Of a DNA stretch of 64,000 nucleotides, positions 35,434 to 43,615 are shown piece by piece. Position 1 is the first letter of the stretch. Each line of letters starts with the position of its first letter. The position numbers and the translations under genes were made by a program. Below the pieces are notes generated by a model. That model saw only the letters and a list, made by a program, of their open reading frames with translations. It did no database searches and was not told the DNA's origin. Source of the DNA: Nonomuraea aridisoli (GTDB lineage: Bacteria > Actinomycetota > Actinomycetes > Streptosporangiales > Streptosporangiaceae); NCBI RefSeq assembly GCF_003236395.1, contig NZ_POUD01000003.1, positions 41,437 through 105,436 on the forward strand, in the 5' to 3' direction.

Positions 35434-36489
35434 ATGTCTCTGGTTGCTGCCGGCTCGTGGCTCTGGTGGACGGCCGGCGCGGTCGTGGTCGTCGCCGGCC
35501 TGTGGTTGTGGTGGGCCGCTCCCTGGGCGGACGGGAACGACCGGTGGAAACTGGTGGCCGACCAGCCGTCGGTCACGTACGGGCAGGTGATCGCCACCGG
35601 TGAGCACGACGCCTGGGCCTTCGGCTGGAAGATCCTCGGCATCGCCGCCTGGGTGCCGGTGGCCGACGGCCCGCACCGCCCCACGGCATTCCACTGGGAC
35701 GGCGACCGCTGGAAGAAGAGCGACTTCCCCGTAGAGCGGGGAGACGTCGGCCCGGTCGCCGCGTCCGGCCCGTCCCGTGTGTGGGCCCTGGCCGGTGGCT
35801 CCGTCCTGCGCTGGGACGGGCGTGCGTGGACGACCGTACGGAAGATACCCGCCACGGCCTGGACCCTCGCCGCCGCCGGTGACGACGTGTGGCTCCTGGG
35901 TGACCGCGAGGTGTGGCACCACGACGGCACGACCTGGTCGATGTCGCGCGTCTCCTTCCGCACCCGCCACGTCAGCGCCCGTTCGGCCTCCGACGTCTGG
36001 GCCCTCGACGACGACGGTCCCTCGGTGCATCACTTCGACGGCAGGACCTGGACCCGAGTCGACCTGAGCGCGCACCTGCCGAAGGCCCCGCCCCCGTTCG
36101 CCGACGTCCCGCCCGGCCCGCTCCATGCTCGGCTGAGCGCCATCACCGCCGATCCGTCGGGCGTCTGGATCACCGGGGAGATCGGGATGTCGTCGTTCCT
36201 GCTCTTCTGGACCGGTTCCGGCTGGCAGACCGAGGACACCTCCGTGAAGGCCGGGCGCCTGCCCCGTGAGATCCCGCCCGTTCCCGACGGCAGGGGTGGC
36301 CACTGGTTCGTCGGCTCCACCGATGTCAACGGGCTTGACTCCGCCCTCGCCCATCGCGACCTCGTCGGCCACTGGACGAAAATTCCGGCCGGTGGCCAGC
36401 TCACGTCGTTGTCCGCCGTCCCAGGCGGTCCGCTCCTGGCCACCGGGAGGATCGGCAGAGCCTCAGGGGTCTTCCGCAACCTTCCTTGA
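35434..36489 (+). CDS. Membrane-anchored propeller-like protein
   Basis: A 351-residue protein with one N-terminal membrane helix (about 7-29, rich in Trp) and an extracytoplasmic part of repeating strands, each with a Trp-containing turn (DAWAFGW, RVWALAGG, DVWLLGD, DVWALDDD, GVWITGE). This spacing of about 40 residues suggests a beta-propeller. No enzyme motif. Divergent from the penicillin-binding protein gene, so a cell-envelope role is possible but unproven. A fragment of a sigma factor gene follows immediately. Confidence 0.7.
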   Translation: MSLVAAGSWLWWTAGAVVVVAGLWLWWAAPWADGNDRWKLVADQPSVTYGQVIATGEHDAWAFGWKILGIAAWVPVADGPHRPTAFHWDGDRWKKSDFPVERGDVGPVAASGPSRVWALAGGSVLRWDGRAWTTVRKIPATAWTLAAAGDDVWLLGDREVWHHDGTTWSMSRVSFRTRHVSARSASDVWALDDDGPSVHHFDGRTWTRVDLSAHLPKAPPPFADVPPGPLHARLSAITADPSGVWITGEIGMSSFLLFWTGSGWQTEDTSVKAGRLPREIPPVPDGRGGHWFVGSTDVNGLDSALAHRDLVGHWTKIPAGGQLTSLSAVPGGPLLATGRIGRASGVFRNLP

Positions 36490-36490
36490 G

Positions 36491-36595
36491 AGGAACGAGG
36501 CCGCGCGCTTCGTCGCCTACGTGGAGGCGCGATCGCCACGACTTCTCCGTACCGCGTACCTGCTCTGCCACGAGCGTCATGATCGTCCTGTGTGA
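36491..36595 (+). pseudogene. N-terminal fragment of a SigE-type ECF sigma factor
   Basis: About 34 codons, NEAARFVAYVEARSPRLL followed by RTAYLLCHERHD, match the conserved start of SigE-family ECF sigma factors (region 2). The frame then meets a stop codon at 36593 and no further sigma regions follow. The propeller-like gene upstream ends directly before it; such genes are often next to ECF factors. Confidence 0.5.
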
Positions 36596-36658
36596 TCGTC
36601 GATACGGCGATGTTTCGTGGCTGTGTGCGGTCGGCCGGTGATCCTGGATCGGGAAAAT

Positions 36659-37318
36659 TTACGGGGTGGCCGTTCGGGCGGCGCGGCGGCGTTCGGTGAG
36701 GCGGCGGGCCTTGGCCGTGGTGCCGCAGTCGGCCATGCGGCACCAGCGGCGGGAGCCGTTGCGGCTCTGGTCGAGGAACAACCACCCGCAGCCGCCTTCG
36801 GCCACGGGGCAGCGGCGCACCCGGGTCAGGTCGGCCGTCCGCAGCACGTCGAGTGCGGCTTCGGCGATCCGGTCGGGGATCAGCATGGCGGGCACGGTGC
36901 CGTAGGTGAGCCGAATCCGCGGCGGGTCGCCTCTGTCGAGCACCAGCGTCGCTCGGGCGGCCGCCCCGGACCAGCGTTCGTGCAGTGCGACGAGCGCGGC
37001 GCCCGCGGCGATCGGGTCGCCGTCGGTGGGATGGACGGCCGCGAGCAGCGCGAGATGCAACTGCTCGCGGATCTCTCGTACGGCGGTCAGACCCGCGTGG
37101 GCGGCCGCGGGATCGTCGCGCCATGCCCGATCGACTCGCTCGGCCTCCGCGTCGCTCATCAGGCCGACTCTGAGCGTCCAGCGCAGCAGGGCGGAGGAGC
37201 CGGACAGGAAGTCGTGGGGCGGGTCGCCGCCGGGCGGTGCTCCTCGTTCGAGCGTGTTGACCAGGTCGAGGGCGGGGTGCCCGCCGACCAGCGGCAGCCG
37301 GGACACGTCGAGTGGCAT
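36659..37318 (-). CDS. CGNR zinc-finger (ABATE domain) protein
   Basis: A 219-residue putative stress-response regulator. The N-terminal ABATE domain starts LPLVGGHPALDLVNTLERG; the C-terminal CGNR finger is present as RRCPVAEGGCGWLFLDQSRN and RRWCRMADCGTTAKARR, with four metal-binding Cys, though CGNR itself reads CGTT. ATG 37318. It lies 50 bp from the MFS gene's 3' end on the same strand, so it may be transcribed with it and control it. Confidence 0.88.
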   Translation of the reverse strand: MPLDVSRLPLVGGHPALDLVNTLERGAPPGGDPPHDFLSGSSALLRWTLRVGLMSDAEAERVDRAWRDDPAAAHAGLTAVREIREQLHLALLAAVHPTDGDPIAAGAALVALHERWSGAAARATLVLDRGDPPRIRLTYGTVPAMLIPDRIAEAALDVLRTADLTRVRRCPVAEGGCGWLFLDQSRNGSRRWCRMADCGTTAKARRLTERRRAARTATP

Positions 37319-37368
37319 ATCCGGGACGCTACCACCTAACGCGTTGACGGGGGTTGCCGAGCAATGGG

Positions 37369-38580
37369 TCACATGACGTGCTCGGTCAAGGGCTCCGAGG
37401 TGGTCGCCGACGCGACGTTCCGACGGCTGGAGAGGAGCGGTTCGGCCAGCGCGACGGCGAACGCCGCCAGGCTGAGCAGCGCCCCGGCGAGTGCCGTGCT
37501 GTGCACGCCCGGGCCGGTCAGCAGCACGCCGCCGAAGAGCGCGCCCGCCGTGATGCCCGTATTGAACGCCGTGGACGTGCCGGCGCTCGCCATGACGGAC
37601 TCGCCCGGCGCGTACACGAGCACCCGCGAACCGAGAGCCGCGGTCAGGCCCGCCAGCGTGAAGCCGGACAGCGAGATCATGACGACGGTCGCGACCTGGG
37701 AGGCGCCGAACGCGTACTGCCCGGCGAGCGCGAGCGCCTGCAGACCTACGAGGCCCGTCATGGTGAGCCAGCCGTGGCGGTCGATGAGGTAGCCGACCAC
37801 GAACACGCCGGCCAGGCCCGCGATCCCGCGTGCCAGCAGGAGCGGGCCGATCGACGACTCGGCGAAGCCGCTGACGCCGGTCAGGAACGGGCTGATGTAG
37901 GTGAACGCCGTGAACGCGCCGGTGACCGCCATCGCCGTGGTGGCCACGATCGACAGATAGCGGCCGCGGTCGGGTGCGCTGCCCCGGTCGGCCGCGCCCT
38001 GCCCCGCCGGTGTGCCGGGCAGTACGGCGGCCACCGTGACGAGGGCGAGCAGACCCAGGCCGCTGAGCACCGCGAACGCCACCCGCCAGTCGGTCAGCCG
38101 GCCGAGCCAGGTGCCGGCCGGGATGCCGGCCAGCGTGGCGGTGGAGGCGCCGGCGTACAGGATCGACAGGGCCCGCCCGCGCACCTCGGCCCGGAACAGG
38201 CCGGCGGCGGCCGGCGTCACGACGGCCCAGAACAGCGCCTGGCTCAGCGCGGTCACCATCCGGGCGGCCATGAGCAGCCAGTAGTCCCAGGCCACCGCTG
38301 ACAGGCAGGTCGCCACGACGAAGACGGCCAACAGGACGCACAGCAGCGGCCGCCGGGGCAGCCTGCGGGTCAGCCGCGTGAGGGGCACGGTCACCACCAC
38401 GATGACCAGGCCGTACCCGGTGACCAGTAGCCCGACCGCCGACGCGCCGACTCCCAGATCCGTCGCGATCAAGGGGAGCAGGCCGATCGGCAGCGCCTCC
38501 GTGGTCACGTAGAGGAACACCGCCAGGGTCATGGCGATCAGAGCGACGATCGCCGACTTGCCTCCGAACCGATCTCGCAC
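37369..38580 (-). CDS. MFS transporter, DHA1 (12-helix) type
   Basis: A 403-residue transporter of the AraJ/Cmx type. Twelve hydrophobic segments; FLYVTTEALPIGLLPLIATDLG opens helix 1, GYGLVIVVVTVPLTRLTRRLPRR is the loop 2-3 signature, and AGIPAGTWLGRLTDWRVAF matches motif C. Probably an exporter of drugs or sugars; substrate not visible. GTG start. Followed by the CGNR regulator gene. Confidence 0.88.
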   Translation of the reverse strand: MRDRFGGKSAIVALIAMTLAVFLYVTTEALPIGLLPLIATDLGVGASAVGLLVTGYGLVIVVVTVPLTRLTRRLPRRPLLCVLLAVFVVATCLSAVAWDYWLLMAARMVTALSQALFWAVVTPAAAGLFRAEVRGRALSILYAGASTATLAGIPAGTWLGRLTDWRVAFAVLSGLGLLALVTVAAVLPGTPAGQGAADRGSAPDRGRYLSIVATTAMAVTGAFTAFTYISPFLTGVSGFAESSIGPLLLARGIAGLAGVFVVGYLIDRHGWLTMTGLVGLQALALAGQYAFGASQVATVVMISLSGFTLAGLTAALGSRVLVYAPGESVMASAGTSTAFNTGITAGALFGGVLLTGPGVHSTALAGALLSLAAFAVALAEPLLSSRRNVASATTSEPLTEHVM

Positions 38581-38747
38581 GCTGCCTCCTCGGCTGAGCC
38601 ACCACCGTAGAGCGTGATGCGAGTAGCTCCGTCACGCCCGCCGTCGTGGAATTCCCTCGGTGGCACGAACGTAGCCGCACTTGTGCTACCGGTCAATAAG
38701 GTTTAGATGGTAGCTATGGCTAGCGGTCGAAGAGGGCCGGTGCTCGC

Positions 38748-39155
38748 TCAGCCGGTGACGGCGGTCGCCTCCACCTCGATCAGGTGCTCGGGGGCGTGCA
38801 ACGCGGCGACGCCGATGAGTGTCGCGGGCGGCACCGGCGTGGTGCCCAGGCGGGTCGCCGCTCGGGCGATGCCGTCGAGGAACGCGGTCATCTTGTCCGG
38901 GGTCCAGTCGACGACGTAGACGGTCAGACGTACGACGTCGTCGAAGGTGGCTCCCGCCCCCGCCAGGGCCGTGGCGACGTTGAGGTAGCACTGCTCCACC
39001 TGGGCGGCGAGATCGCCGGCGCCGACGGTGACGCCGTCGGCGTCCCAGGCGACCTGACCGGCGACGAAGACGAGCCTGCTGCCGCTCGCGACGGCGACCT
39101 GCCGGTAGACGTCCACCTGGGGGAGGCCGTCGGGGTTGATCAGGGTGATGGCCAT
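38748..39155 (-). CDS. RidA-family protein (copy 1)
   Basis: A 135-residue YjgF/YER057c/UK114-fold protein (SGSRLVFVAGQVAWD; CYLNVATALAGAGATFDDVVRLTVYV; PEHLIEVEATAV). The arginine that contacts the substrate carboxylate in active RidA enamine deaminases is not seen at the expected place (PPATLIGVAAL), so it may not be a true deaminase. Divergent from the HxlR regulator gene with a strong shared operator. A related copy lies at 43185-43589. Confidence 0.9.
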   Translation of the reverse strand: MAITLINPDGLPQVDVYRQVAVASGSRLVFVAGQVAWDADGVTVGAGDLAAQVEQCYLNVATALAGAGATFDDVVRLTVYVVDWTPDKMTAFLDGIARAATRLGTTPVPPATLIGVAALHAPEHLIEVEATAVTG

Positions 39156-39160
39156 GGGGG

Positions 39161-39201
39161 TCTCCTACGGTTTCTTGCGGTTACTCGGAAACCGTAGGAG
39201 A
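39161..39201. promoter_or_regulatory. 14-bp inverted repeat operator between ridA-like and hxlR genes
   Basis: TCTCCTACGGTTTC (39161-39174) and its exact reverse complement at 39188-39201 are separated by 13 bases, centred in the 97-bp divergent intergenic region. It begins 5 bases from the RidA-like start codon. The symmetry suits a dimeric HxlR regulator. Confidence 0.7.
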
Positions 39202-39252
39202 GTGAGCGCTGACGTGGAAGAACGCACTTTCTGGTGACGGAGGAACCTCCAA

Positions 39253-39672
39253 GTGACCACCCAGTTCAGCGGTACGGCCGAGGACGCCGACATCTCCCGC
39301 GCCGACTCCCTGGCGCGGGAGATCTTCTCGGACGTCGCCAACAAGTGGGCGCTCCTGATCATCGAGACGCTGGGCGACCGCACCCTGCGGTTCAGCGAAC
39401 TGCGCAAGGGGCTCGAGGGCATCAGCCACAAGATGCTCACCCAGAATCTCCGGATGATGGAACGCAACGGCCTCGTCGAGCGGAAGGTGCACGCCACGGT
39501 GCCGCCGCGGGTGGAGTACACGCTGACCGAGCCCGGCCGCGCCCTGCGCGCCACCGTCGACCTGATGTGCGGCTGGACGCAGCAGTACCTCGGCCACATC
39601 GAGGCCTCGCGCCACCGGTTCGACGGTGGGAGTGTTCCGGACGTCAGGGGTGTGTACGGGTCAGGTCGATGA
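39253..39672 (+). CDS. HxlR-family transcriptional regulator
   Basis: A 139-residue winged-helix regulator. The family signature is complete: FSDVANKWALLIIETLGD, LRFSELRKGLEGISHKMLTQ, LRMMERNGLVERKVHATVPP and VEYTLTEPGRAL. HxlR proteins commonly sense electrophiles or oxidants and control an adjacent divergent gene, here the RidA-like gene. GTG start with GGAGGAACC before it. Its 3' end overlaps the convergent MerR gene by 29 bp. Confidence 0.92.
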   Translation: MTTQFSGTAEDADISRADSLAREIFSDVANKWALLIIETLGDRTLRFSELRKGLEGISHKMLTQNLRMMERNGLVERKVHATVPPRVEYTLTEPGRALRATVDLMCGWTQQYLGHIEASRHRFDGGSVPDVRGVYGSGR

Positions 39673-39991
39673 GCTCGTCGAGACGACGGAGCACGGACGC
39701 CAGCTCGTCCATCTTCGCCTGGATGCGGTCGCGCTGCTCGCGGAGCATCCTGCGCTGGTCGGCGTCCGTGTGACCCGAGTCGATGCACGGCAGCAACCGG
39801 GCGATGTGGCGGCTGGTCAGCCCCGCTGCGTAGAGCTGCTGGTAGAAGCGGACCCGCTCGACGGCCGACTCCTGGTAGACCCGCTGGCCGGCCGGTGTCC
39901 GCTCGGACTCCAGCAGCCCCTGCTCCTCGTAGTAGCGCAACGCGCGCACGCTCACTCCGGACAGCTCCGCGAGTCGGCCGATCTTCAGCAC
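39644..39991 (-). CDS. MerR-family transcriptional regulator
   Basis: A 115-residue MerR protein. The N-terminal winged helix reads KIGRLAELSGVSVRALRYYEEQGLL, followed by RTPAGQRVY and a C-terminal coiled coil (DQRRMLREQRDRIQAKMDEL). GTG 39991 is chosen because GGGAGG lies 8 bases upstream; the longer TTG start at 40039 would lie inside a palindromic operator. A Cys in LLPCIDSGH is the only candidate ligand residue. Two matching operators lie at 40029 and 40786, flanking the SDR gene. Confidence 0.9.
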   Translation of the reverse strand: MLKIGRLAELSGVSVRALRYYEEQGLLESERTPAGQRVYQESAVERVRFYQQLYAAGLTSRHIARLLPCIDSGHTDADQRRMLREQRDRIQAKMDELASVLRRLDELIDLTRTHP

Positions 39992-40028
39992 TGTCGAGTC
40001 CTCCCGCAGCGGGGCGCCATCGCCTGCC

Positions 40029-40046
40029 TCTGACGTCAACGTCAGA
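40029..40046 (-). promoter_or_regulatory. MerR operator 1, upstream of merR
   Basis: TCTGACGT-CA-ACGTCAGA, a perfect 8-bp inverted repeat with a 2-base spacer, 37 bases before the merR start. On the minus strand TAGACT, a possible -10, precedes it, so binding here may autoregulate merR. Core shared with the site at 40786. Confidence 0.6.
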
Positions 40047-40063
40047 TTCGAGTCTACAGCGGA

Positions 40064-40768
40064 TCAGCGCCGCAGCTGCGGGTACAGGAGCGCCGGGTCC
40101 TCGCCGAGGCGCGCCTTCCACTGCCGCGTCGGCTCGTCGCCGAGCACCTCCATGGCGCCCGCCTCGATGCCGTCCACCGCCATCCGTGCGATCTGCGCCG
40201 GATCCGTCTTCTCGATGTCGGCCCAGGCCATCATGTCGGTGTCGACGCTGCCCATGGCGAGCCCGGTGACCTGCGTGCCCTGCCCGGCGAGCTCCAGCCG
40301 GATCCCGTTGGTGAGCGCCCACGCCGCGGCCTTGGACGCCGCGTAGCCGTTGGAGTGCTCGTACGCCCTCCACGCCAGCACCGACAACACGTTGAGGACG
40401 GCCCCGCCCCCGTTCGCCTTGAGGATCGGCACGAAGGCGCGCACCATCCGCAAGGTGCCGAAGTAATTGGTCTCCATCTCCAGCCGGATGTCGGACTCGG
40501 GGCCGTCGACGAGCTTGGCGAGTGTCGACACGCCCGCGTTGTTGATCAGCAGGGTCACGTCCTGGGCCTCCGCGGCGGCCTCGGCGACCGACGCGTCGTC
40601 CGTGACGTCAAGTCGGAGCGGGACGGCGCCCGGCAGGTCGACGGTCTCGGGACGGCGGGCGGTCGCGTAGACCTTCGCCACTCCCCGGCGCTGCAACTCC
40701 GCCACCAGGCTCCGGCCGATCCCACGGTTGGCCCCGGTCACCAGGGCGATCTGGTTCTGAATCCTCAT
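40064..40768 (-). CDS. Short-chain dehydrogenase/reductase
   Basis: A 234-residue classical SDR. Cofactor motif TGANRGIGRSL at residues about 11-21, NNAG near 82, and the catalytic YAASK preceded by a Ser in NVLSVLAW. Substrate unknown. ATG 40768; the frame extends 13 codons upstream across a promoter, so the longer form is unlikely. The promoter places the transcription start at or near the ATG, implying leaderless translation. Regulated by the MerR protein encoded just downstream (inference from shared operators). Confidence 0.92.
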   Translation of the reverse strand: MRIQNQIALVTGANRGIGRSLVAELQRRGVAKVYATARRPETVDLPGAVPLRLDVTDDASVAEAAAEAQDVTLLINNAGVSTLAKLVDGPESDIRLEMETNYFGTLRMVRAFVPILKANGGGAVLNVLSVLAWRAYEHSNGYAASKAAAWALTNGIRLELAGQGTQVTGLAMGSVDTDMMAWADIEKTDPAQIARMAVDGIEAGAMEVLGDEPTRQWKARLGEDPALLYPQLRR

Positions 40769-40807
40769 GCCCGTCAAGCTAAAACCTGACGCTAACGTCA
40801 GAGGCAA
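40769..40807 (-). promoter_or_regulatory. MerR-type promoter and operator 2 of the SDR gene
   Basis: On the minus strand TTGCCT (40807-40802) and TAGCTT (40781-40776) are separated by 20 bp, or 19 bp to TTAGCT, the long spacing typical of MerR-activated promoters. The near-perfect palindrome CTGACGCTAACGTCAG (40786-40801) fills the spacer and matches operator 1 at 40029. The -10 is only 7 bases from the ATG. Confidence 0.68.
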
Positions 40808-40830
40808 GTGTGACGTGGGGCACAGTCCGA

Positions 40831-41739
40831 TCAGCCCGCCAGGTGCTCGCCGAAGAAGGCCGCGAGCCGGGCGACGGCCGGGGTGACGTATTCGTCCTTG
40901 TCGTACAGGTCCACGTGCGTGGCGCCGTCGATGACGAACAACTCGCTCGGCTCACCGGCCTTCTCGACCGCCTCCCGGCTGAAGTACGCGGTCTCCGCCT
41001 CCGAGCCGATGATCATCAACAGCGGCCGGGGAGCGATGAGCCGGATCAACGCGTACGAGTCGTACTGGGCGATCAGGTCGATGCCGCGCAGCAACCAGGC
41101 GTTGTCCGCACGGGGATGCCGCCCACGCGGGGTGAGGTAGTACTCCTGCGTCTCCCGGAGCTGGGTGTTCAGCACGCCTTCCGTGCTCTCGGGGATCCAG
41201 GGCACCAGGTGCGGGGTCTCGCCGCGGGCCTCCGCCGTGCGCAGGGCGCCGGCCTGCTCGAGCATGGCCTGGAGAACCTCCGGCCCCTGCGTGCGGCCGA
41301 GCCCGTCACGGAACACCCCGCCCAGGTCCACGGCGCTGACGGTGGCCACGGACCTGATGCGGTGGTCGGTCTGCGCCGCGTACGGGACGTACCCGCCGGA
41401 GGCGCAGATGCCGAGAGCGCCGATGCGGGCCGGGTCGATGTCGTCGCGCACGGTCAGGTACGTCACCGCGGACTTGACGTCCTCGGCGCGCTGGAAGGGG
41501 TTCTCCAGACCGCGCGGCTCTCCCTCGCTCTCTCCCTGGTACGCGGCGTCGAACACGAGCGCGGCGAAACCGGCACGGGCCAGCCGCTCGGCGTAGACGC
41601 TCGCGGTCTGCTCCTTCACCCCGCCTCCCGGGTGGGAGACCACGACGGCCGGCAGCCGATCGCCGGTGTGGTCGTCCGGAGTGAACAGGATCCCGGCGAT
41701 GGCCAGGCCGTTGCTGGGGAAGGTGACGTTCGTCTTCAT
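40831..41739 (-). CDS. Alpha/beta hydrolase, dienelactone hydrolase-like
   Basis: A 302-residue hydrolase. VVVSHPGGGVKEQ forms the oxyanion region, the nucleophile elbow GICASGG carries Cys where many have Ser (the Cys-Ala-Ser-Gly arrangement leaves a Ser two residues on), and IDGATHVDLYDKDEYV provides the catalytic His. Similar proteins are annotated as alpha/beta hydrolases of unknown substrate. ATG 41739; upstream frame is not family-like. Divergent from the XRE regulator gene. Confidence 0.86.
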   Translation of the reverse strand: MKTNVTFPSNGLAIAGILFTPDDHTGDRLPAVVVSHPGGGVKEQTASVYAERLARAGFAALVFDAAYQGESEGEPRGLENPFQRAEDVKSAVTYLTVRDDIDPARIGALGICASGGYVPYAAQTDHRIRSVATVSAVDLGGVFRDGLGRTQGPEVLQAMLEQAGALRTAEARGETPHLVPWIPESTEGVLNTQLRETQEYYLTPRGRHPRADNAWLLRGIDLIAQYDSYALIRLIAPRPLLMIIGSEAETAYFSREAVEKAGEPSELFVIDGATHVDLYDKDEYVTPAVARLAAFFGEHLAG

Positions 41740-41860
41740 GGCATCCGACGCTCGCACGTGCCGCACGCTGGAAAAAGGGGAGACTTTCGTCCTCCGACAC
41801 CATTGTCCTGGGACAGACAGGGCCCCCTCGCGGAAGCTCGTCCGGGGGATACTGGGGCAT

Positions 41861-42709
41861 ATGAGCAACAACGCGCACCCCAGCGAGTTGGGCGATTTCC
41901 TCAAAGCACGGCGGACGGAGCTGAGCCCCGAAACGGTCGGGCTGCCCGACGCCGGCGGCAGGCGCCGGGTCAAGGGCCTGCGCCGCGAGGAGGTGGCCAT
42001 GCTCGCGTCGATCAGCACCGACTACTACACCCGCCTGGAGCAGGGGCGTCGCCGGGCCTCTGAGCCGGTGCTCGACACGATCGCGCGGGTCCTGCGGCTC
42101 AGCGACGACGAACGCGCCTACATGTTCGAGCTGTCCGGCAAGGACGCCGCGCGGCCGCGCCGGCGGGTCGCCCAGAAGGTCCAGCCGCAGCTGCGGCGGC
42201 TGCTGGACGACCTCACCACCACCCCGGCCGTGGTCCTGGGTCGGCGCACCGACATTCTCGCGTGGAATCCCATGGCCGCCGCGCTGTTCACCGATTTCTC
42301 GCGGATCCCGGAGAAGAAACGCAATTTCGTACGGCTGGTATTCACCGACCCGGCCCTGCGGGCGCTGTACCCGGAATGGGAGTACATGGCCCAGGCCGGG
42401 GTGGCGCAACTCCGCATGGAGGCCGCCCGCGATCCGAGGGATCCGCGGCTGATGGAGCTGGTGGGCGAGCTGTCGGTGCAGGACGAGGACTTCCGCCGCT
42501 GGTGGGGCTCCCACACCGTCGCGGTCCGGGAGATGGGCACGAAGGTGCTGCGCCACCCGGTCGCCGGCGACCTCACCCTCGACTGGTCCACCCTCACCTT
42601 CGCGCCCGACCCCGACCAGCAGCTCGTCACCTTGACCGCCGAGCCCGGCTCACCCTCCCACGACGGCCTGCGCATCCTCGCCTCCTGGGCCGCCACCGCG
42701 GACCGCTAG
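41861..42709 (+). CDS. XRE-type helix-turn-helix regulator, MmyB-like (copy 1)
   Basis: A 282-residue regulator. The N-terminal HTH reads LGDFLKARR to RREEVAMLASISTDYYTRLEQGR; the remainder is an MmyB-like ligand-binding domain (VLGRRTDILAWNPMAAALF; DPDQQLVTLTAEPGSPSHDGLRIL). These regulators usually control a divergent oxidoreductase or hydrolase gene, here the alpha/beta hydrolase. The same architecture occurs at 44226. Confidence 0.92.
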   Translation: MSNNAHPSELGDFLKARRTELSPETVGLPDAGGRRRVKGLRREEVAMLASISTDYYTRLEQGRRRASEPVLDTIARVLRLSDDERAYMFELSGKDAARPRRRVAQKVQPQLRRLLDDLTTTPAVVLGRRTDILAWNPMAAALFTDFSRIPEKKRNFVRLVFTDPALRALYPEWEYMAQAGVAQLRMEAARDPRDPRLMELVGELSVQDEDFRRWWGSHTVAVREMGTKVLRHPVAGDLTLDWSTLTFAPDPDQQLVTLTAEPGSPSHDGLRILASWAATADR

Positions 42710-42729
42710 CCGGCTCTCCCGCGCGTGGG

Positions 42730-43085
42730 TCAGAGCTGCGAGCCGCCCCCGTCGACGGCCAGCTCGGCGCCGTTGGTGTAGGTGGCGTCGAAGAGCGGGA
42801 ACGCGACCGCCTTCGCGATCTCGCCGGTCGTGCCCAGCCGCCGCATCGGGCTCTCCGCCGCCATCTGCGCCTTCGTCTGCTCCGCCGCCTCCTTCGGCAT
42901 CGACTTCTCCAGGATGCCCGAGTCGATCGGGCCGGGGCTGACGGCGTTGACCCGGATGCCGCGCGGCAGCAGCTCGCGGGCGAGGCTGCGCACCATCGAA
43001 CGCACCGCCGCCTTGCTCGCGGCGTAGGCGCTGAGCATCGGCAGGCCCAGCACGTTCGCGACCCGCGCCGACGACCACGATCCCG
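42730..43085 (-). pseudogene. Short-chain dehydrogenase, C-terminal fragment
   Basis: The last about 115 residues of a classical SDR: ANVLGLPMLSAYAASKAAVR with the catalytic YxxxK, RVNAVSPGPIDSGIL, and the end TNGAELAVDGGGSQL. The N-terminal Rossmann part with the cofactor motif is absent; upstream sequence in this frame (43085-43180) is not SDR-like. It abuts the RidA-like gene and lies convergent to the XRE gene that would normally control it. Confidence 0.78.
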
Positions 43086-43184
43086 TCGCGGCGACCTTCC
43101 TCACCTGCGCCGAGAACGCCCTCGCCCGGCGACCCGTCCCGGCCTGACCCGGCCGGAGGGCCGCCGAGACGGCTCCCTCGGCGT

Positions 43185-43589
43185 TCAATCGATGATCGCG
43201 GTGACCTCGGCCTCCACGAGGATGCCGGGCTCGAAGAGGATGTCGACCCCGATCAGCGCGAGCGGCGGCGTGGCGAGGTCGAACTCGCGGGCGGCCTGCT
43301 CGATGCCCGCATTGAAGGCGTCGTACATCTCCCGCTTCCACCCGGCGGCGTACCAGGTGAAACGGACGACGTCGTGGAACGTCGCCCCTGCCGCGTCGAG
43401 CGCTTTGGCGACGTTGCGGTAGACCTGGGCGACCTGTCCGGCGAGGTCACCCGGCGCCACGAGTTCGCCGTTCTCGTCCCAGGCGACCTGTCCGGCGATG
43501 TGGACCTGTTCGCTTCCCGTCGCCACCGCGACGTGGTGGTAGATCGGGACGCGGACGTGTCCCTCGGGGTTGATGAGCGTGACAGCCAT
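43185..43589 (-). CDS. RidA-family protein (copy 2)
   Basis: A 134-residue RidA-fold protein (TGSEQVHIAGQVAWDENGE; VYRNVAKALDAAGATFHDVVRFTWY; EPGILVEAEVTAI). As in copy 1 at 38748, the substrate-binding arginine of active RidA enzymes is not in place (TPPLALIGVDIL). ATG 43589 has AGGAG 7 bases upstream. It follows the remains of an amidohydrolase gene by 26 bases, a pairing seen for degradative operons. Confidence 0.9.
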   Translation of the reverse strand: MAVTLINPEGHVRVPIYHHVAVATGSEQVHIAGQVAWDENGELVAPGDLAGQVAQVYRNVAKALDAAGATFHDVVRFTWYAAGWKREMYDAFNAGIEQAAREFDLATPPLALIGVDILFEPGILVEAEVTAIID

Positions 43590-43615
43590 GGAAATCTCCT
43601 GATCGGTGGTCAACT

